Shown: piece after piece, positions 35,836 to 46,455 of the stretch
How positions within the stretch are numbered: the first letter of the stretch is position 1
How the letters are laid out: the number at the start of each line of letters is the position of its first letter
Source of the DNA: Cyclina sinensis
Lineage: Eukaryota; Mollusca; Bivalvia; Venerida; Veneridae
Direction: 5' to 3'
Assembly: GCA_012932295.1 (NCBI GenBank)
Contig: JAAONU010000010.1
Span: 22,148,704-22,212,703 of the forward strand
DNA: 64,000 bases
Translations under genes and position numbers: made by a program
The notes under the pieces: model-generated
What the model saw: only the letters and a program-made list of their open reading frames with translations
What the model was told of the DNA's origin: nothing
Databases searched by the model: none

Positions 35836-37606
35836 TTCCAAAAAGGCTTTTGTTAAACAAGTATGAAAAATAACAAAGGGCAATAACTCCTAAATTATGC
35901 AAAATAGAGTTACGGTTCTTGCACGCTGCACTTCTCCTCATAGAGATCTATCTATGAATAAAGTTTCATGTTAATATCTTATACTTTGTGAGATATGCCC
36001 CGAACAAAAATAAGTATGAGAAATTTCAAAAAGCAACTAGGTGTTTCTTGTGAAAAACGCATGTCTCCCCCCTGCAACCTTTTGAAGGAAGGCCAAGGAG
36101 AAAATATTACCTCTCTGAAACAGATGCCTCTGTCTTTTATTATGGTATAAGAACATTATATATATACATACCATTATATCATTATATATATACTATGAAG
36201 TTTGAAGGCTCTGGGCCTTGACTTTTGATGTACTGTCCCCAAAATTAATAGGGTTCCTTCACTCAATAAGGGCAAACATCCTATGAAATTTGAAGGCTCT
36301 GGGTGAAATAGAACTCCAGGAATTGAGCGGAAACGGTTTTCACTCATCGGGCCCCTGTGACCTTGACTTACTGACCCCAAAATCAACAGGACTCTTCTAC
36401 TCAATAAGGGCAACCATCCTATGAAGTTTGAAGACACTGAGTGCAATATAACTCGAGTTATGGCGCAGAAACGATTTTCACTCTTCATGCCCCTGTGACC
36501 TTGCACTTTGACCTACTAACCCCAAAATCAAAAGGGTTCTTCTACTCAATAAGGGCAATCATACTATTAAATTTGAAGGCTCTGGGTGAAATAGAACTTA
36601 AGGAGTTATTTAGCAGAAACGGTTTACACTCTTCAGGCCCCTGTGACCTTGACCTTTGACCTACTGACTCCAAAATCAAAAGGTTTCTTCTATTTAATAA
36701 GGGCAATTATCCTATGAAGACTGAAGGTTCTAGGTGAAATAGAACTTTAGTTATTGAGCGGAAACGGTTAACACTTTCGGGCCCCTGTGACCTTGACCTT
36801 TGATCTAATTACCCAAAGGTCAATAAGGTTATTCTACTCAATAAAGGCAATCATCTTATGAAGTTTGAAGGCTCAGTGTGAAATAGAACTCCAGTTATTG
36901 AGCGGAAACGGTTTACACTCCTTGGACCACTGTGACCTTGACCTTTGACCTACCAACCCAAAAATCAATAGGGCTCTTCTATTTAACATGAGCAATCATG
37001 CTATAAAGTTTGAAGGCTCTGGGTGAAACAGAAATCCAGTTATTGAGCAGAAACGGTTTTCACTCTTCGGGCCCGTGACCTTGAACTTTGACCTACTGAC
37101 CCCAAAATCAATAGGGTCTTTCTACTTAAAAAGGGCAATTATCCTGTGAAGTTTGAAGGTTCTTGGTCAAACGGTACTCCAGTTATAGATCAAAACAAAA
37201 TGTGAAAGACGGACAGAAGGACAGATGGACAAGGCAAAAACAGTATGTCTCCTCCAGAGGGGGGGAGGTATAATAACTAAAAAAATTATAAAGGAAGAGT
37301 TATGGTTCTTGTGCATTGCACTGCTCATCATTGAGATCTATCTACTTATAAAGTTTCAAGCTGATAACTCTTATACTTTGTGAGATATGCCCCAGACAAA
37401 AAATAAGTATGACAAATTTCAAAGGGCAATAACTCAAAAATTAATAAATCAAGAGTTATGGTTCTTGTGCATTGTACTGCTCCTTAATGAGATCTAACTA
37501 CCTAGAAGTTTGGTCTTGATATCTCTCATACTTTTTGTGTTATGCTCGGAACAAAATTATGACGAACGGACGAACGGACGGAAGGACGGACAAAGCGACA
37601 ACTATA
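35836..37606 (+). mobile_element. Array element split by a second element
   Basis: Outer element: units with gggcaataactc, gagttatggttcttg, gagatctatctac and actttgtgagatatgcccc occur at 35875-36030 and again at 37285-37560. It ends in a GGAC-rich tract (37560-37598). The sequence between them, 36059-37275, is a different array element, so this is a nested insertion. The junctions share aact next to both sides (36033 and 37277 regions), but I cannot define an exact target duplication. Non-coding throughout. Confidence 0.65.
36059..37275 (+). mobile_element. Tandem-array element with ~145-bp units
   Basis: Units carrying atgaagtttgaaggctctgg, gttattgagcggaaacggtt, and gtgaccttgacctttgacct recur about seven times; gtgacc anchors lie at 36358, 36496, 36644, 36788, 36933 and 37076, so most spacings are 143-148 bp. 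The left end is gcatgtctccccc. The right end has a short GGAC-type tract (37208-37232) followed by a tatgtctcc...ggaggtata imperfect hairpin (37244-37272). It encodes no protein. Confidence 0.75.
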
Positions 37607-37946
37607 TGTACATATATATACAGAATGTAAAGTATTACCAACTTTGTACTTACCTGTTCTAGCATGAAGATACACTGTTTTTACAGGTTTGCAGGATGAA
37701 CATGCTGGACCCAGCTGTTGATATATGTACAGCGATATACTCATTTTGCCCCCAACTACAGGGATAGGTTGGTGTGATTAGCCCACATAACAGTCATGTG
37801 ACTGTTAACAAAACTGTTATACATGAAACCTAATGGCCTCTTGTAGATTTACCAAATATGTCTGGAAAAAAAACATGTATCAACAAATTTATTGCTACAC
37901 TTCTATGTGTCTTTCCTTTTCAAGATTTACTGATAATATTAAAAAA
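37607..37946. other. Short non-coding spacer
   Basis: No feature seen between two mobile elements. Confidence 0.5.
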
Positions 37947-38429
37947 CAAGAGGGCCATGATGGCCCTGGATCGCTCACCTGAGTACTTTGGCTGTAGGTT
38001 TGCTGTTAAGCAGTATTTCATTTTTTAATTGGAAATATGTAAGTGCCTACAAACCAAATATGTAAAATATCATTCAATAAATAAAGGCTCTATGACAGAA
38101 AGTAGAAATATCTATTATAAGTTATGGTGACCTTGACCTTGACCCAGTGACCTCAAACCCTACGTATGGGTAGAGGTCATGCAAGGAACCTATATACTGA
38201 ATATCAAAGATATTGGTCTATAAATGAAGGCTCTATGAGGTACAGTAGATAAATCTACTTTTAGCCTCAATGACCTTTAACCTGATCTAATAATTTGAGA
38301 AAGCTTGGTAAAGCTTGCTTCGTGCAAAATTTTAAAATTCTAGGCTTTGTGGTTTCAGACAAGAAGATTTTTAAAGATTTTTTTCTATATTGTTATTTAA
38401 AACTTGTGACCCCTCGGGCGGGGCCAATA
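37947..38429 (+). mobile_element. CAAGAGGGCCAT element, left part (split)
   Basis: Starts caagagggccatgatggccc, an 8-bp-stem palindrome (agggccat g atggccct), followed by tcgctcacctgagtactttg. It is over 90% similar by eye to 46456-46938. It is interrupted at 38429 by the 4,127-bp transposon and resumes at 42557. Confidence 0.85.
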
Positions 38430-38457
38430 CCCAGCAAACATGTTCATATGGGTCCCA
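38430..38457 (+). repeat. Left terminal inverted repeat
   Basis: cccagcaaaca, a 5-base spacer, then atatgggtccca; pairs with 42530-42556. Confidence 0.85.
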
Positions 38458-38740
38458 TAAGGGCAACATCCTGGCAAGCCCATATGGGTTTGCCCATACA
38501 GTACCCATATGGGACCCACATGAACAAACCCATATGAGTGTGCTCATAATGGGTCCATGAGGTTCTAATATACTAATTTATTACAAAAAACATATCAAAA
38601 ATATGATTTGAAGTTAAATATAACAATCCAAATGTATATGGGTATGCCCATGTTGTACCCATTAGGGACCCATATACAAAAATCATGTGTATGTTCCCAT
38701 AATGGGCCCATGTGGGTCCCATGTGTACATTTATTCTGCA
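38446..38740. repeat. Left subterminal CATATGGG cluster
   Basis: catatgggtcccat, agcccatatgggtttgccca, acccatatgggacccac and similar strings occur at 38445-38560, and again at 38635-38730. They are short, partly palindromic and in both orientations, like subterminal transposase-binding repeats. Confidence 0.7.
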
Positions 38741-38930
38741 AAGGGAGCAAAAATACATTTAAACATTAATTATAATACACGTGATTAAAATCACAAAAAG
38801 TTTTAGTTAAAAACAGTCATCGGTATATCAAATAAATGTGGCAGCATTATTGTAATTAATAAATAATACTAAATAAAAAGAAATAAATCAAGTTTGAAAA
38901 AAAGAAAATTCGTTTGTTTTGAAAACTGGC

Positions 38931-40745
38931 GTTTGAATTGCGCGCGCAACCGATGCGAGGAAGTTGGATCGGTGAAAACAAACAACGTGCTTTATTTAAA
39001 AGGTATGTTTTTGTTGATAAAGAAGCTTGAATATAACTTAGACCAGGCATCATTGTTGATTTTGACTATAGTATAGTATTGAAATTAGTATTTCATTATA
39101 TTTGTGTCCATTTGAAACATAAAGATTCCATTTGTCATATATTTTCGCGATATAAAGAATTTGCTAAATTCCTTCAAATTCGGAGTAGGGAATTCTAGTG
39201 ATTTAAATAAGCTCTCAAGCTTTCATCATAATCACTCGTCGGTAAATAAATGACAAAGCTTAGAAAGTAGCACCAATAATGGAACAGGTCTTGGTTGTAA
39301 ACATTTAGATGTTTAAATTTTGAGTAGAATTTGTTGTTTATTTCCTTGTGCATATTTTCTTATTTGAATGTATATAAAACAAATTATTTAACAGTGAACA
39401 GCACAAGGCTTTTCATCCTGATGGAAGTAATGAAGGATACACCCAAACCAAAGACTTCTGTATGGTTGTTTTTGACACAGAACCAGGATTGGGCAGCAGT
39501 GAATTTTCTGACTCTGATTGAGGCTTTGAGCTGCCAGGGTAATAGTGTTTCCCCAGACAACTGTTGAGGACGTGGATAAGTGAAACTCTAAACTGGAGGA
39601 TCAGACAACTGTTCTACTGTTGTAAGTATGTATTTAATTATTAAAGTTAATTTCATTACACTAAATAAATTACCTCTTTCTTACGATATGCTAGTCTCAG
39701 TATTACGACTAAGGGTTTGATGGCTGAAAATTGGATTGACCATTAATAAAAAACAGCATGATATCTTTTCGAGAACAAATAAATAGACAGTCGCACTGTC
39801 TTTGTTTGACATTAATTTTGTCGTGTAACAACAGTTGAGATTTGCACTGATTAGACTTTGAGTGCATCAGCTGAAGTTGTTGATAAAGGTAATCCAAGCC
39901 TCTGCTCAATAACCAGAGAATGCTGTGAAAAAGATCAAGGTTACTTTGAACCATCAATGTTTTGGGCTAGACTTTAAATGTATGTAATAGAGTAGCAGCA
40001 AAAAGGTGCTAGGTAGGGCATATATGTTTTACTTAATTATCTATTTCATTTAAATTCTGACATGTAAATATTGATTTTAAATTCTGTTATAGGAGATATC
40101 TAGCTGTTAGACTGGAGGACATTATGCCAACAGAACAATGAAAAGTGTCTTGTAGACTCTATAATTACAAGGGTCTTATGGGGAAAGAAACTGGAGGACA
40201 CCAATCTTAAAGGCATTAATAATATTGCTGTAAGTAATTTTACCATTGAAAGCAGTGAAATAATTCCATTTGAAGAAGTAGGTGTAACTTATTTGTCCAG
40301 TTTGACATCTGCCAACTTTTTCGCAGTGGAATAAGAACAATGATATTTTGTTGTTTTTTTAGCATTTTCACTCTTCACCTAATGGTAAAAAACCTTTATT
40401 CAGGTATGAGTGTAGCAGCAATCAATATTGTTTTGTCTAAGAAACATCACTTGATAATGTTAATTTACAAAAACAACAAATTATATTTATGTTTGTAATG
40501 AAAAGTGCTGAGGTTTTATATAATTCAAAATACTGATTGAGAACATAATCTTTATTTTTTATTAGGTTGTCTCCACATGAATCCCACCCATAACGTGAGC
40601 AGCAAACATGAAGGCCACATTACCAAGTGGCTTGGTGGCACGTGTCTGAGATGGTTGGAGAAAAGCCTGTATAAAAAGAAACACTGTTGCGACTGCTCCT
40701 GGACCACCCCTGCTCCTAGCACTCCCCCTGAGACTCTAAACTAAA
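38931..40745 (+). pseudogene. Exon-like blocks inside the TA-flanked transposon
   Basis: Four blocks with splice-like borders lie in order on the plus strand. Block 1 ends at 39002 before gtatg. Block 2 (39395-39538 or 39621) follows ttatttaacag; one frame reads GYTQTKDFCMVVFDTEPGLG and then meets a TGA. Block 3 (40104-40229) lies between atatctag and gtaagt and is exactly 42 codons, reading VDSIITRVLWGKKLEDTNL inside. Block 4 starts at 40566 after ttttattag. The block 3 core loosely resembles the helix pattern of BEN DNA-binding domains, but this is a weak guess. Stops and frame conflicts between blocks suggest a decayed gene carried by the element, perhaps its own accessory protein or a captured host gene. 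Confidence 0.3.
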
Positions 40746-42188
40746 TATTTGACATTGCTGAAAAACCGGGATTATTATTTGTGTGACATTAATATTTGTG
40801 CGAACTTTCAATAACAGTTTAAAATTTTCGCTGACATAAGTACAAATTGTTACCCTGTAGTCAAGAATCTTCAAACTCAAATGTCAGCTAAATAGTCTAC
40901 CTGATATACACAAAATTTCATGAATACCAATTTAAAGTTTAGTTCACATTTTTTTTTTTTAAAGTAAAAATCTGTGTGTATGTCTTGATGTTGTTGTCAT
41001 TTTTACGTACATTGTCAGTAAAATTTCACTGTAAAGTCATTTGTGTATATACATGTATATGTTCATTGTTCTTTTACAATGTTTTATTTTGCATTATCTA
41101 CATTGTAAGTAATCAGTTTTACTTTTGACAATTAAATTACATAATAGTGTAACACAATATCTAGGTTGTAATACATTGTATTCTTAATTAATAGACAATT
41201 ATATTTGTTTAAAGTGGTGCTCTTGTTTAACTTTGGCATGGCTTGATTATGTTTATTCGACATAACATATGTCTATTATTTGATGAATACTTCTGTTACA
41301 GCAACATTTTACCAACAGTATTAAGTGCATAATTTTGATATTTGTGATTCTATTTTTTATCCCTCAACGTAGGCAGAGGTATATTAAATCTTTGAAAAAT
41401 TAACAGTTTGTAATAACTTGAGTATTTTTGGATGGATTTTAAAATAAGTAGGCACAAATGTTTTCATTACTAGACAAATTCACAGAAACAATATGGGGTG
41501 TCAAGGTCACGGCTTGAAATCAAAGATAATGAATTTGAACAGTTTTGCCATATTTCATAAATACCTTTGGTATTTTTCAGTTGATTTAGTAATTATTTTG
41601 ATTAATGTTTTATAAATTTTCACACAAATGTTTCACATCACAAGAACAAAGCAAATTCAGATAAACAAAACTTGTCTCTCGTCAAGGTCACAACTCTATG
41701 TCTAATGTCAGAAATAACTTTTTTCTATATTTATTCACCTGTAAGTTATTGGTTATTTTGCGGGAATTTTGGTATATAAATTGTTTAGTTCTTTGTTCAT
41801 AATTTGGCTGTATGGTATATAAGAAAAAACCCTTTTATGAACAAATGGTAGCAGTGACTAATCAACACTGTTTGACGTAGGATATGAATTCAACGGATTT
41901 GCTTATTCAAATGACTTTAACTAGGTTCACTGTTTTCTTTTCAAGTTATTAAATGTTATCAATTCTTATCTTAGTTGTTTTTGTGGAATTTCAATTATTT
42001 TAAGTTGTACAATATTAAGATTTGTTGACTTCCAGAAAATGAAAATCATGCTTGGACAATTTCATAATTGGACCCAGGATTACCATGGACGATTGTAGCA
42101 TACACAGTGGACGTACACACTGCCCATTAATAGAAAATGTCAAAACAAGGGACCCATAAAAGGCGAATATGTTAAAACAGGACCCATA

Positions 42189-42540
42189 TAGGGGCCGTAT
42201 TGCCCTGATTTGAGAAGAAGGGACCCATAAAGGACCCATATACTGCCCAGATGTTTGAACAAAGGACCCGTATAGGGCCCATATACTGCCCAGATGTCCG
42301 AACAAGGGACCCATATAGGGCCCATATACTGCCCAGATGTTTGAATAAGGGACCCATATAGGGCCCATATACTGCCCAGATGTCTGAATAAGGGACCCAT
42401 ATAGGGCCCATATGTTGCCCATATAGCAAGCCCATATGGGCCCCTCATGGTGCCCGGTTGCACATCCCATGTGGGCCCCACATGGGGTGCCCATATAGGA
42501 CCCATATGGTAACCCAAATGGGGCCCATCTGGGTCCCATA
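42189..42540. repeat. Right subterminal 43-bp tandem array
   Basis: tactgcccagatgt recurs at 42241, 42284, 42327 and 42370, an exact 43-bp period, with a degenerate unit to the left and catatggg-type strings to the right. On the minus strand the unit has no stop codon in any frame, and 43 is not a multiple of three. This creates overlapping long open frames of 87-174 codons that are artefacts. Confidence 0.9.
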
Positions 42541-42556
42541 TATTTTGTTTGCTGGG
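42530..42556 (-). repeat. Right terminal inverted repeat
   Basis: Minus strand: cccagcaaaca, aaat, atatgggaccca; matches the left end. Confidence 0.85.
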
Positions 42557-43190
42557 TAGTGACCCCAGGGACATTTTTCTAACAAACTTGGTAGAGGTCC
42601 ACTAGACAATGCTGCATACCAAATATCTTAACTCTAGGACTTTTCGTTTCTGACAAGGAGATTTTTCAAGTTTTTCCTATATAATTCTATGTAAAACATG
42701 TGACCCCTAGGGCAGGGCCTATTTTGACCAAGGGGCCATGATTTGAACAAACTTGAGAGAGGTCCATAAGATAATGCTGCACACCAAATATCTTAACTCT
42801 GGGCCTTGTTGTTTATGACAAGAAGATTTTTAAAGCTTTTCCTATATAACTCTATCTAAAACATGTGACCCCTGGGGCGGTGCCATTTTTGACCAAGGGG
42901 CCATGACTTGAACAAACTTGATAGAGGTCCTCTAGACAATGCTTCATACAAAATATCTTAACTCTAAGCCTTATGGTTTATTCTGTGAAGATTTTTAAAG
43001 CCTTTTCCTATATAACTGTATGTAAACAAGTGACGCCTAGGGCTGGGCCTATTTGACCCAGTGGCTATGATTTGAACAAACTTATTAGAGGTCCACTAGA
43101 CAATGCTACACACAAAATATCTAAGCTCTATGCCTAACAGTTTCTGACAAGAAGACTTTTAAAGTTTTTCCTATATAACTCAATGTAAAA
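42557..43190 (+). mobile_element. CAAGAGGGCCAT element, right part (truncated)
   Basis: Resumes with tagtgaccccagggacattt and continues with units of about 165 bp (ggtagaggtccactagacaa type), closely like 46937-47400. It is cut off at 43190 where another element of the superfamily begins. Confidence 0.8.
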
Positions 43191-44623
43191 CAAGAGGGCC
43201 ATGATGGCCCTGTATCGCTCACCTGAGAATGACTGCTTTCAACAAAGTTTCTATTTACCTGGTTAATTGACCCGAGATGACCCATATTCAAACTTGACCT
43301 AGAAATTATTGAAACAATCTCTTTGACAAATTTCAAGGTTATTTGTACTGAAAATGTTACCTCTAGAGTGTTTACAAGGTTTTTCCATATTTGGGCTCTA
43401 TGACCTAGTCTTTTAACCTAGATGCCCCATATTTGAACTTGAGCTAGAAATTATCGAAACAATCTCTTGACAAATTTCCAGGATATTTGGACTGAAAAAG
43501 TAGCCTCTAGAGTTTTCACAAGGTTTTCGATATTTAGGCTCTGTGACCTAGTTTTTGACCCCAGATAAACAATATCCAAACTTGAGCTACAAATCATCAA
43601 TACAACCTTTCTGACAAATTTCCAGGAAATTTGGACTGAAAATGTAGCCTCAAGAGTGTTTACAAAGTTTTTCGATATTTGGGCTCTGTGACCTAGTTTT
43701 CCGACTCCAGATGACCCATATTCAAACCTGGGCTAGAAACCATAGAATTAAGCTTTCTGACAAATTTCCAGGTTATTTGGAATTAAAATGTAGCCTCTAG
43801 AGTGTTAACAAAGTCTTTCCATATTTGGGCTCTGTGACCTAGTTTTTGACCCGAGATGACCCATACTCCAATTTAAGCTAGAAATCGTCAAAGCAACCTT
43901 TCTGACAAATTTCCAGATTATTTAGGCTGAAAATGTAACCTCTAGAGTGTTAACAAGGTTTTTCAATTTTTGGGCTCTGTGACCTAGTTTTTGAACCCAG
44001 ATGACCCATATCTGAACTTGAGCTAGAAATCAGAGAAGCAACATTCCTGACAAATTTCCAGATTATTTGGTTTAAAAATGTTACCTCTAGAGTGTTAACA
44101 AGGTTTTTCAATATTTAGGCTTTGTGACCTAGTTTTTGACCCCAGATGACCCATATTTGAGTTTGACCTAGAAATCGTCAAATCAACCTTTCTGACAAAT
44201 TTCCAGATTATTTGGGCTGAAAATGTAACCTCTAGAGTATTAACAAGATTTTTCTATTTTTGGGCTCCGTGACCTAGTTTTTGAACCCAGATGACCCATA
44301 TTTGAACCTGAGCTAGAAATCATTGATAGAACCTTTCTGACAAATTTCTAGGATATTTGGACTGAAAAAGTAGCCTCTAGAGTGTTAACAAGGTTTTTCT
44401 ATATTTGGGCTCTGTAACCTAGTTTTCCAACCCTGATAACCCACGTTCGAACTCCTCCGAGATATTAATGAGACAAACATCCTGACCAAGTTTCATGACA
44501 ATTGAGGCAAAAATGTGACCACTAGAGTGTTAACGAACTAATTGTGGACGGACGGACGGACGGACGACGGACAAAAGGTGATCAGAAAAGCTCACTCTGT
44601 GACTACGTGACAGGTGAGCTAAA
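43191..44623 (+). mobile_element. CAAGAGGGCCAT element with 145-bp array
   Basis: Starts caagagggccatgatggccc. The interior is about eight units of 145 bp; (g)tgacctag anchors lie at 43401, 43543, 43689, 43835, 43980, 44125, 44270 and 44415. It then has a ggacggacggacggacgacg tract (about 44546-44573) and a degenerate terminal hairpin (44589-44620) ending caggtgagctaa. The array is unrelated by eye to the 165-bp array of 46456-48457, although the ends are the same. No protein is encoded. Confidence 0.88.
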
Positions 44624-45174
44624 AACGCACATACCTTTGATCAGGCCAGTCAAATTTTTGACACGCCGCTAATTCTTTAATTATTCGTTATGATAATCTG
44701 TTCCGATTCGGTGTATACACCGCGTGTCATTGAAAACCAATTAACAAATGACCGCTATCAGCTATCGATTTATTGACTAGCGGTGATATCTGCCCCTTTC
44801 AAAGACTGTCGCCGCAGTAATTGGTGTTAATAGAGATGCTACTTAAAATTAAATGTAATGCAAACACGCACAAAACTCATGGTGAATATTGTAATGTTCT
44901 ATCTAATCGCGCCGATACTTGTAATGCATAGAGGACACTGTCATCAAATGCCCGTGATTCAACTTGAATTCGAGTAATTAATGGTACACAGTTATTATTT
45001 TATGATTACTGCTACACAATCGAGGACGAGTGACAAAAATTTCTACTCGTCCTGCATCACCCTCACCAGACCTAGGAGAAAAACGATCAATGGTACTGTG
45101 CGGTTTACTGAATTAAAAAAGGCGCAGTGCTCCCCCTTACTCACGCTTCCGGTTTCATTTTGACAGCGTATTAC
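44624..45174. other. Unique-looking non-coding DNA
   Basis: Less AT-rich than average. It includes small inverted repeats such as aggacgagt (45023-45031) with actcgtcct (45045-45053). It could be a promoter or 5' UTR for the small frame that follows, but no TATA box or initiator can be assigned. Confidence 0.35.
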
Positions 45175-45360
45175 ATGGAGAATTTACTGTCGGTAAACTG
45201 TGACGTTATCATATACACATTCATCAGTATATTTCTTGCCGTTTTTGCACTCATTCTGCAGGATGATCGATCAGAAAATTATACTCGTCCTCCTACCTTC
45301 TACACTCGTAAATACGAGCGAACGTATTTTTTGAAGTGGTTGAGAGGGGTGGGGGAATAA
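45175..45360 (+). CDS. Small membrane protein candidate, 61 aa
   Basis: A frame with a true ATG in a fair context (ttacATGg) and a TAA stop at 45360. The predicted peptide has a single hydrophobic segment of about 19 residues (DVIIYTFISIFLAVFALIL) at residues 10-28, followed by an acidic spot, an NYT sequon and a basic, aromatic tail (FYTRKYERTYFLKWLRG). The composition is more protein-like than other short frames here. No family is recognised, and no neighbouring exon is evident. It may be a single-exon micropeptide, the first exon of a gene, or chance. Confidence 0.25.
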   Translation: MENLLSVNCDVIIYTFISIFLAVFALILQDDRSENYTRPPTFYTRKYERTYFLKWLRGVGE

Positions 45361-45498
45361 TCGTCGGGTGGTCGGACCGATTGAGCTTGAAACATTTCTG
45401 CAAGCCTGTCAATTACTATGCTCTTGCAACTAAAATAAAAGCTATGAAACTGATGGTACTGATGTGTATTTGAAAGACGTGCACGACTTTTCCCGCCA

Positions 45499-46295
45499 AA
45501 AATGGAAGGCAGTGGCTACGGTTAAGGAACTGTAATCCTAGCCTCCGAGTCTAGGATTACGGAAGTTCCGTAATTCTAGACAAACCCATTGGAAAAGGCT
45601 TCGGTTACGGAAGTTTTTTTAAAGAAGGGTTACATACCCAAAATCGAGTGATAAACTGTTAATTGTCTCAAATGTTATTTTGTTCTCCAAAATGAGTCAA
45701 CACTAATGTTATGATACGCCATCTTAGTGGTTGTTTTGACTAAAGTTAATGGTTAAATACATGTATGTCATTGTCGTCATCTACAGACACTTCAAAGACG
45801 ATGTGAATAATTGCCCTGTAATGTGTACTGTCTTTAGTGTTATCTTGTTCGCATTATTATGACGCAAAAAACGAACGACTGTCTATTAAATTCCAAGTTT
45901 GCATTGAATTATAATGTTAGGAAGCAAATACTGCAGGTCGATCTTGTCAATTTCTAATTTTTGGGGAAGGTTGGGGAAAAAACAAATATATAACTTGTCC
46001 AAATACAAATGACAACGATATTTAACGTTAATATTCGTTGCTGAAACAACAATTAAAATGGCGTACAAAATGACAGTTTGATAACGCAAATTTGGTAAAA
46101 TGGTTTGTTTAATGAATAAAATATAAATTTGGCATGCTATTTGATATTTAACTGTTGAAAATACGCTTCTTTTAAAAAAACTTCCATAACCGTAGCCTTT
46201 TCTAGTGGGTTTGTCTAAGATTACGGAACTTCCGTAATCCTAGACTCGGAGGCTAGGATTACGGTTCCGTAACCGTAGCCACTGCCAAAATGGAA
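45499..46295. mobile_element. 779-bp fold-back element with ~118-bp TIRs and 9-bp TSD
   Basis: The element at 45508-46286 starts ggcagtggctacggtta and ends with the inverse. The two ends match for about 118 bp with only about eight differences. A perfect 9-bp duplication, aaaatggaa, flanks it (45499-45507 and 46287-46295). Each end also contains nested palindromes (taatcctag...ctaggatta and ggaagttcc). Long TIRs with 9-bp duplications are the hallmark of Mutator-like (MULE) elements. The AT-rich interior (about 540 bp) has no transposase, so it is non-autonomous. Confidence 0.92.
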
Positions 46296-46455
46296 TCCCG
46301 TCCAATTTTGTGTGCTGTCAACAGTAGGGCATTGAAAGTATATGAATAGTTGTATGTCCCGGAAAATCGGCTCAAATCCCGGAAATTCGATATCAAAATC
46401 CCAGAAATGGCCAGAAAAATTAAGGCAGGTATGCAAATAGGTCACGTGACAAAAA

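Larger units (their letters stand above)
38430..42556. mobile_element. 4,127-bp TA-flanked inverted-repeat DNA transposon
   Basis: Begins cccagcaaacatgttcatat and ends with the inverse (gtttgctggg). The first 11 bases are a perfect inverted repeat and similarity resumes at atatggg.ccca. The host sequence ggccaata|gtgacccc is unbroken at 46934-46949, while here it reads ggccaaTA, element, TAgtgacccc. So TA (38428-38429 and 42557-42558) is the duplicated target. The ends carry many catatggg/cccatatg strings. The interior (38760-42000) is mostly AT-rich with a few exon-like blocks on the plus strand and no recognisable complete transposase. I cannot name the superfamily; TA duplication fits Tc1/mariner, ISL2EU-like and some others. 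Confidence 0.88.

Noticed and set aside
42015..42574. Long overlapping minus-strand frames of 174, 144 and 87 codons, rich in G, P, W and Y
   Set aside because: They all come from the 43-bp array, which is stop-free in three frames; the repetitive peptides simply cycle through the same unit.
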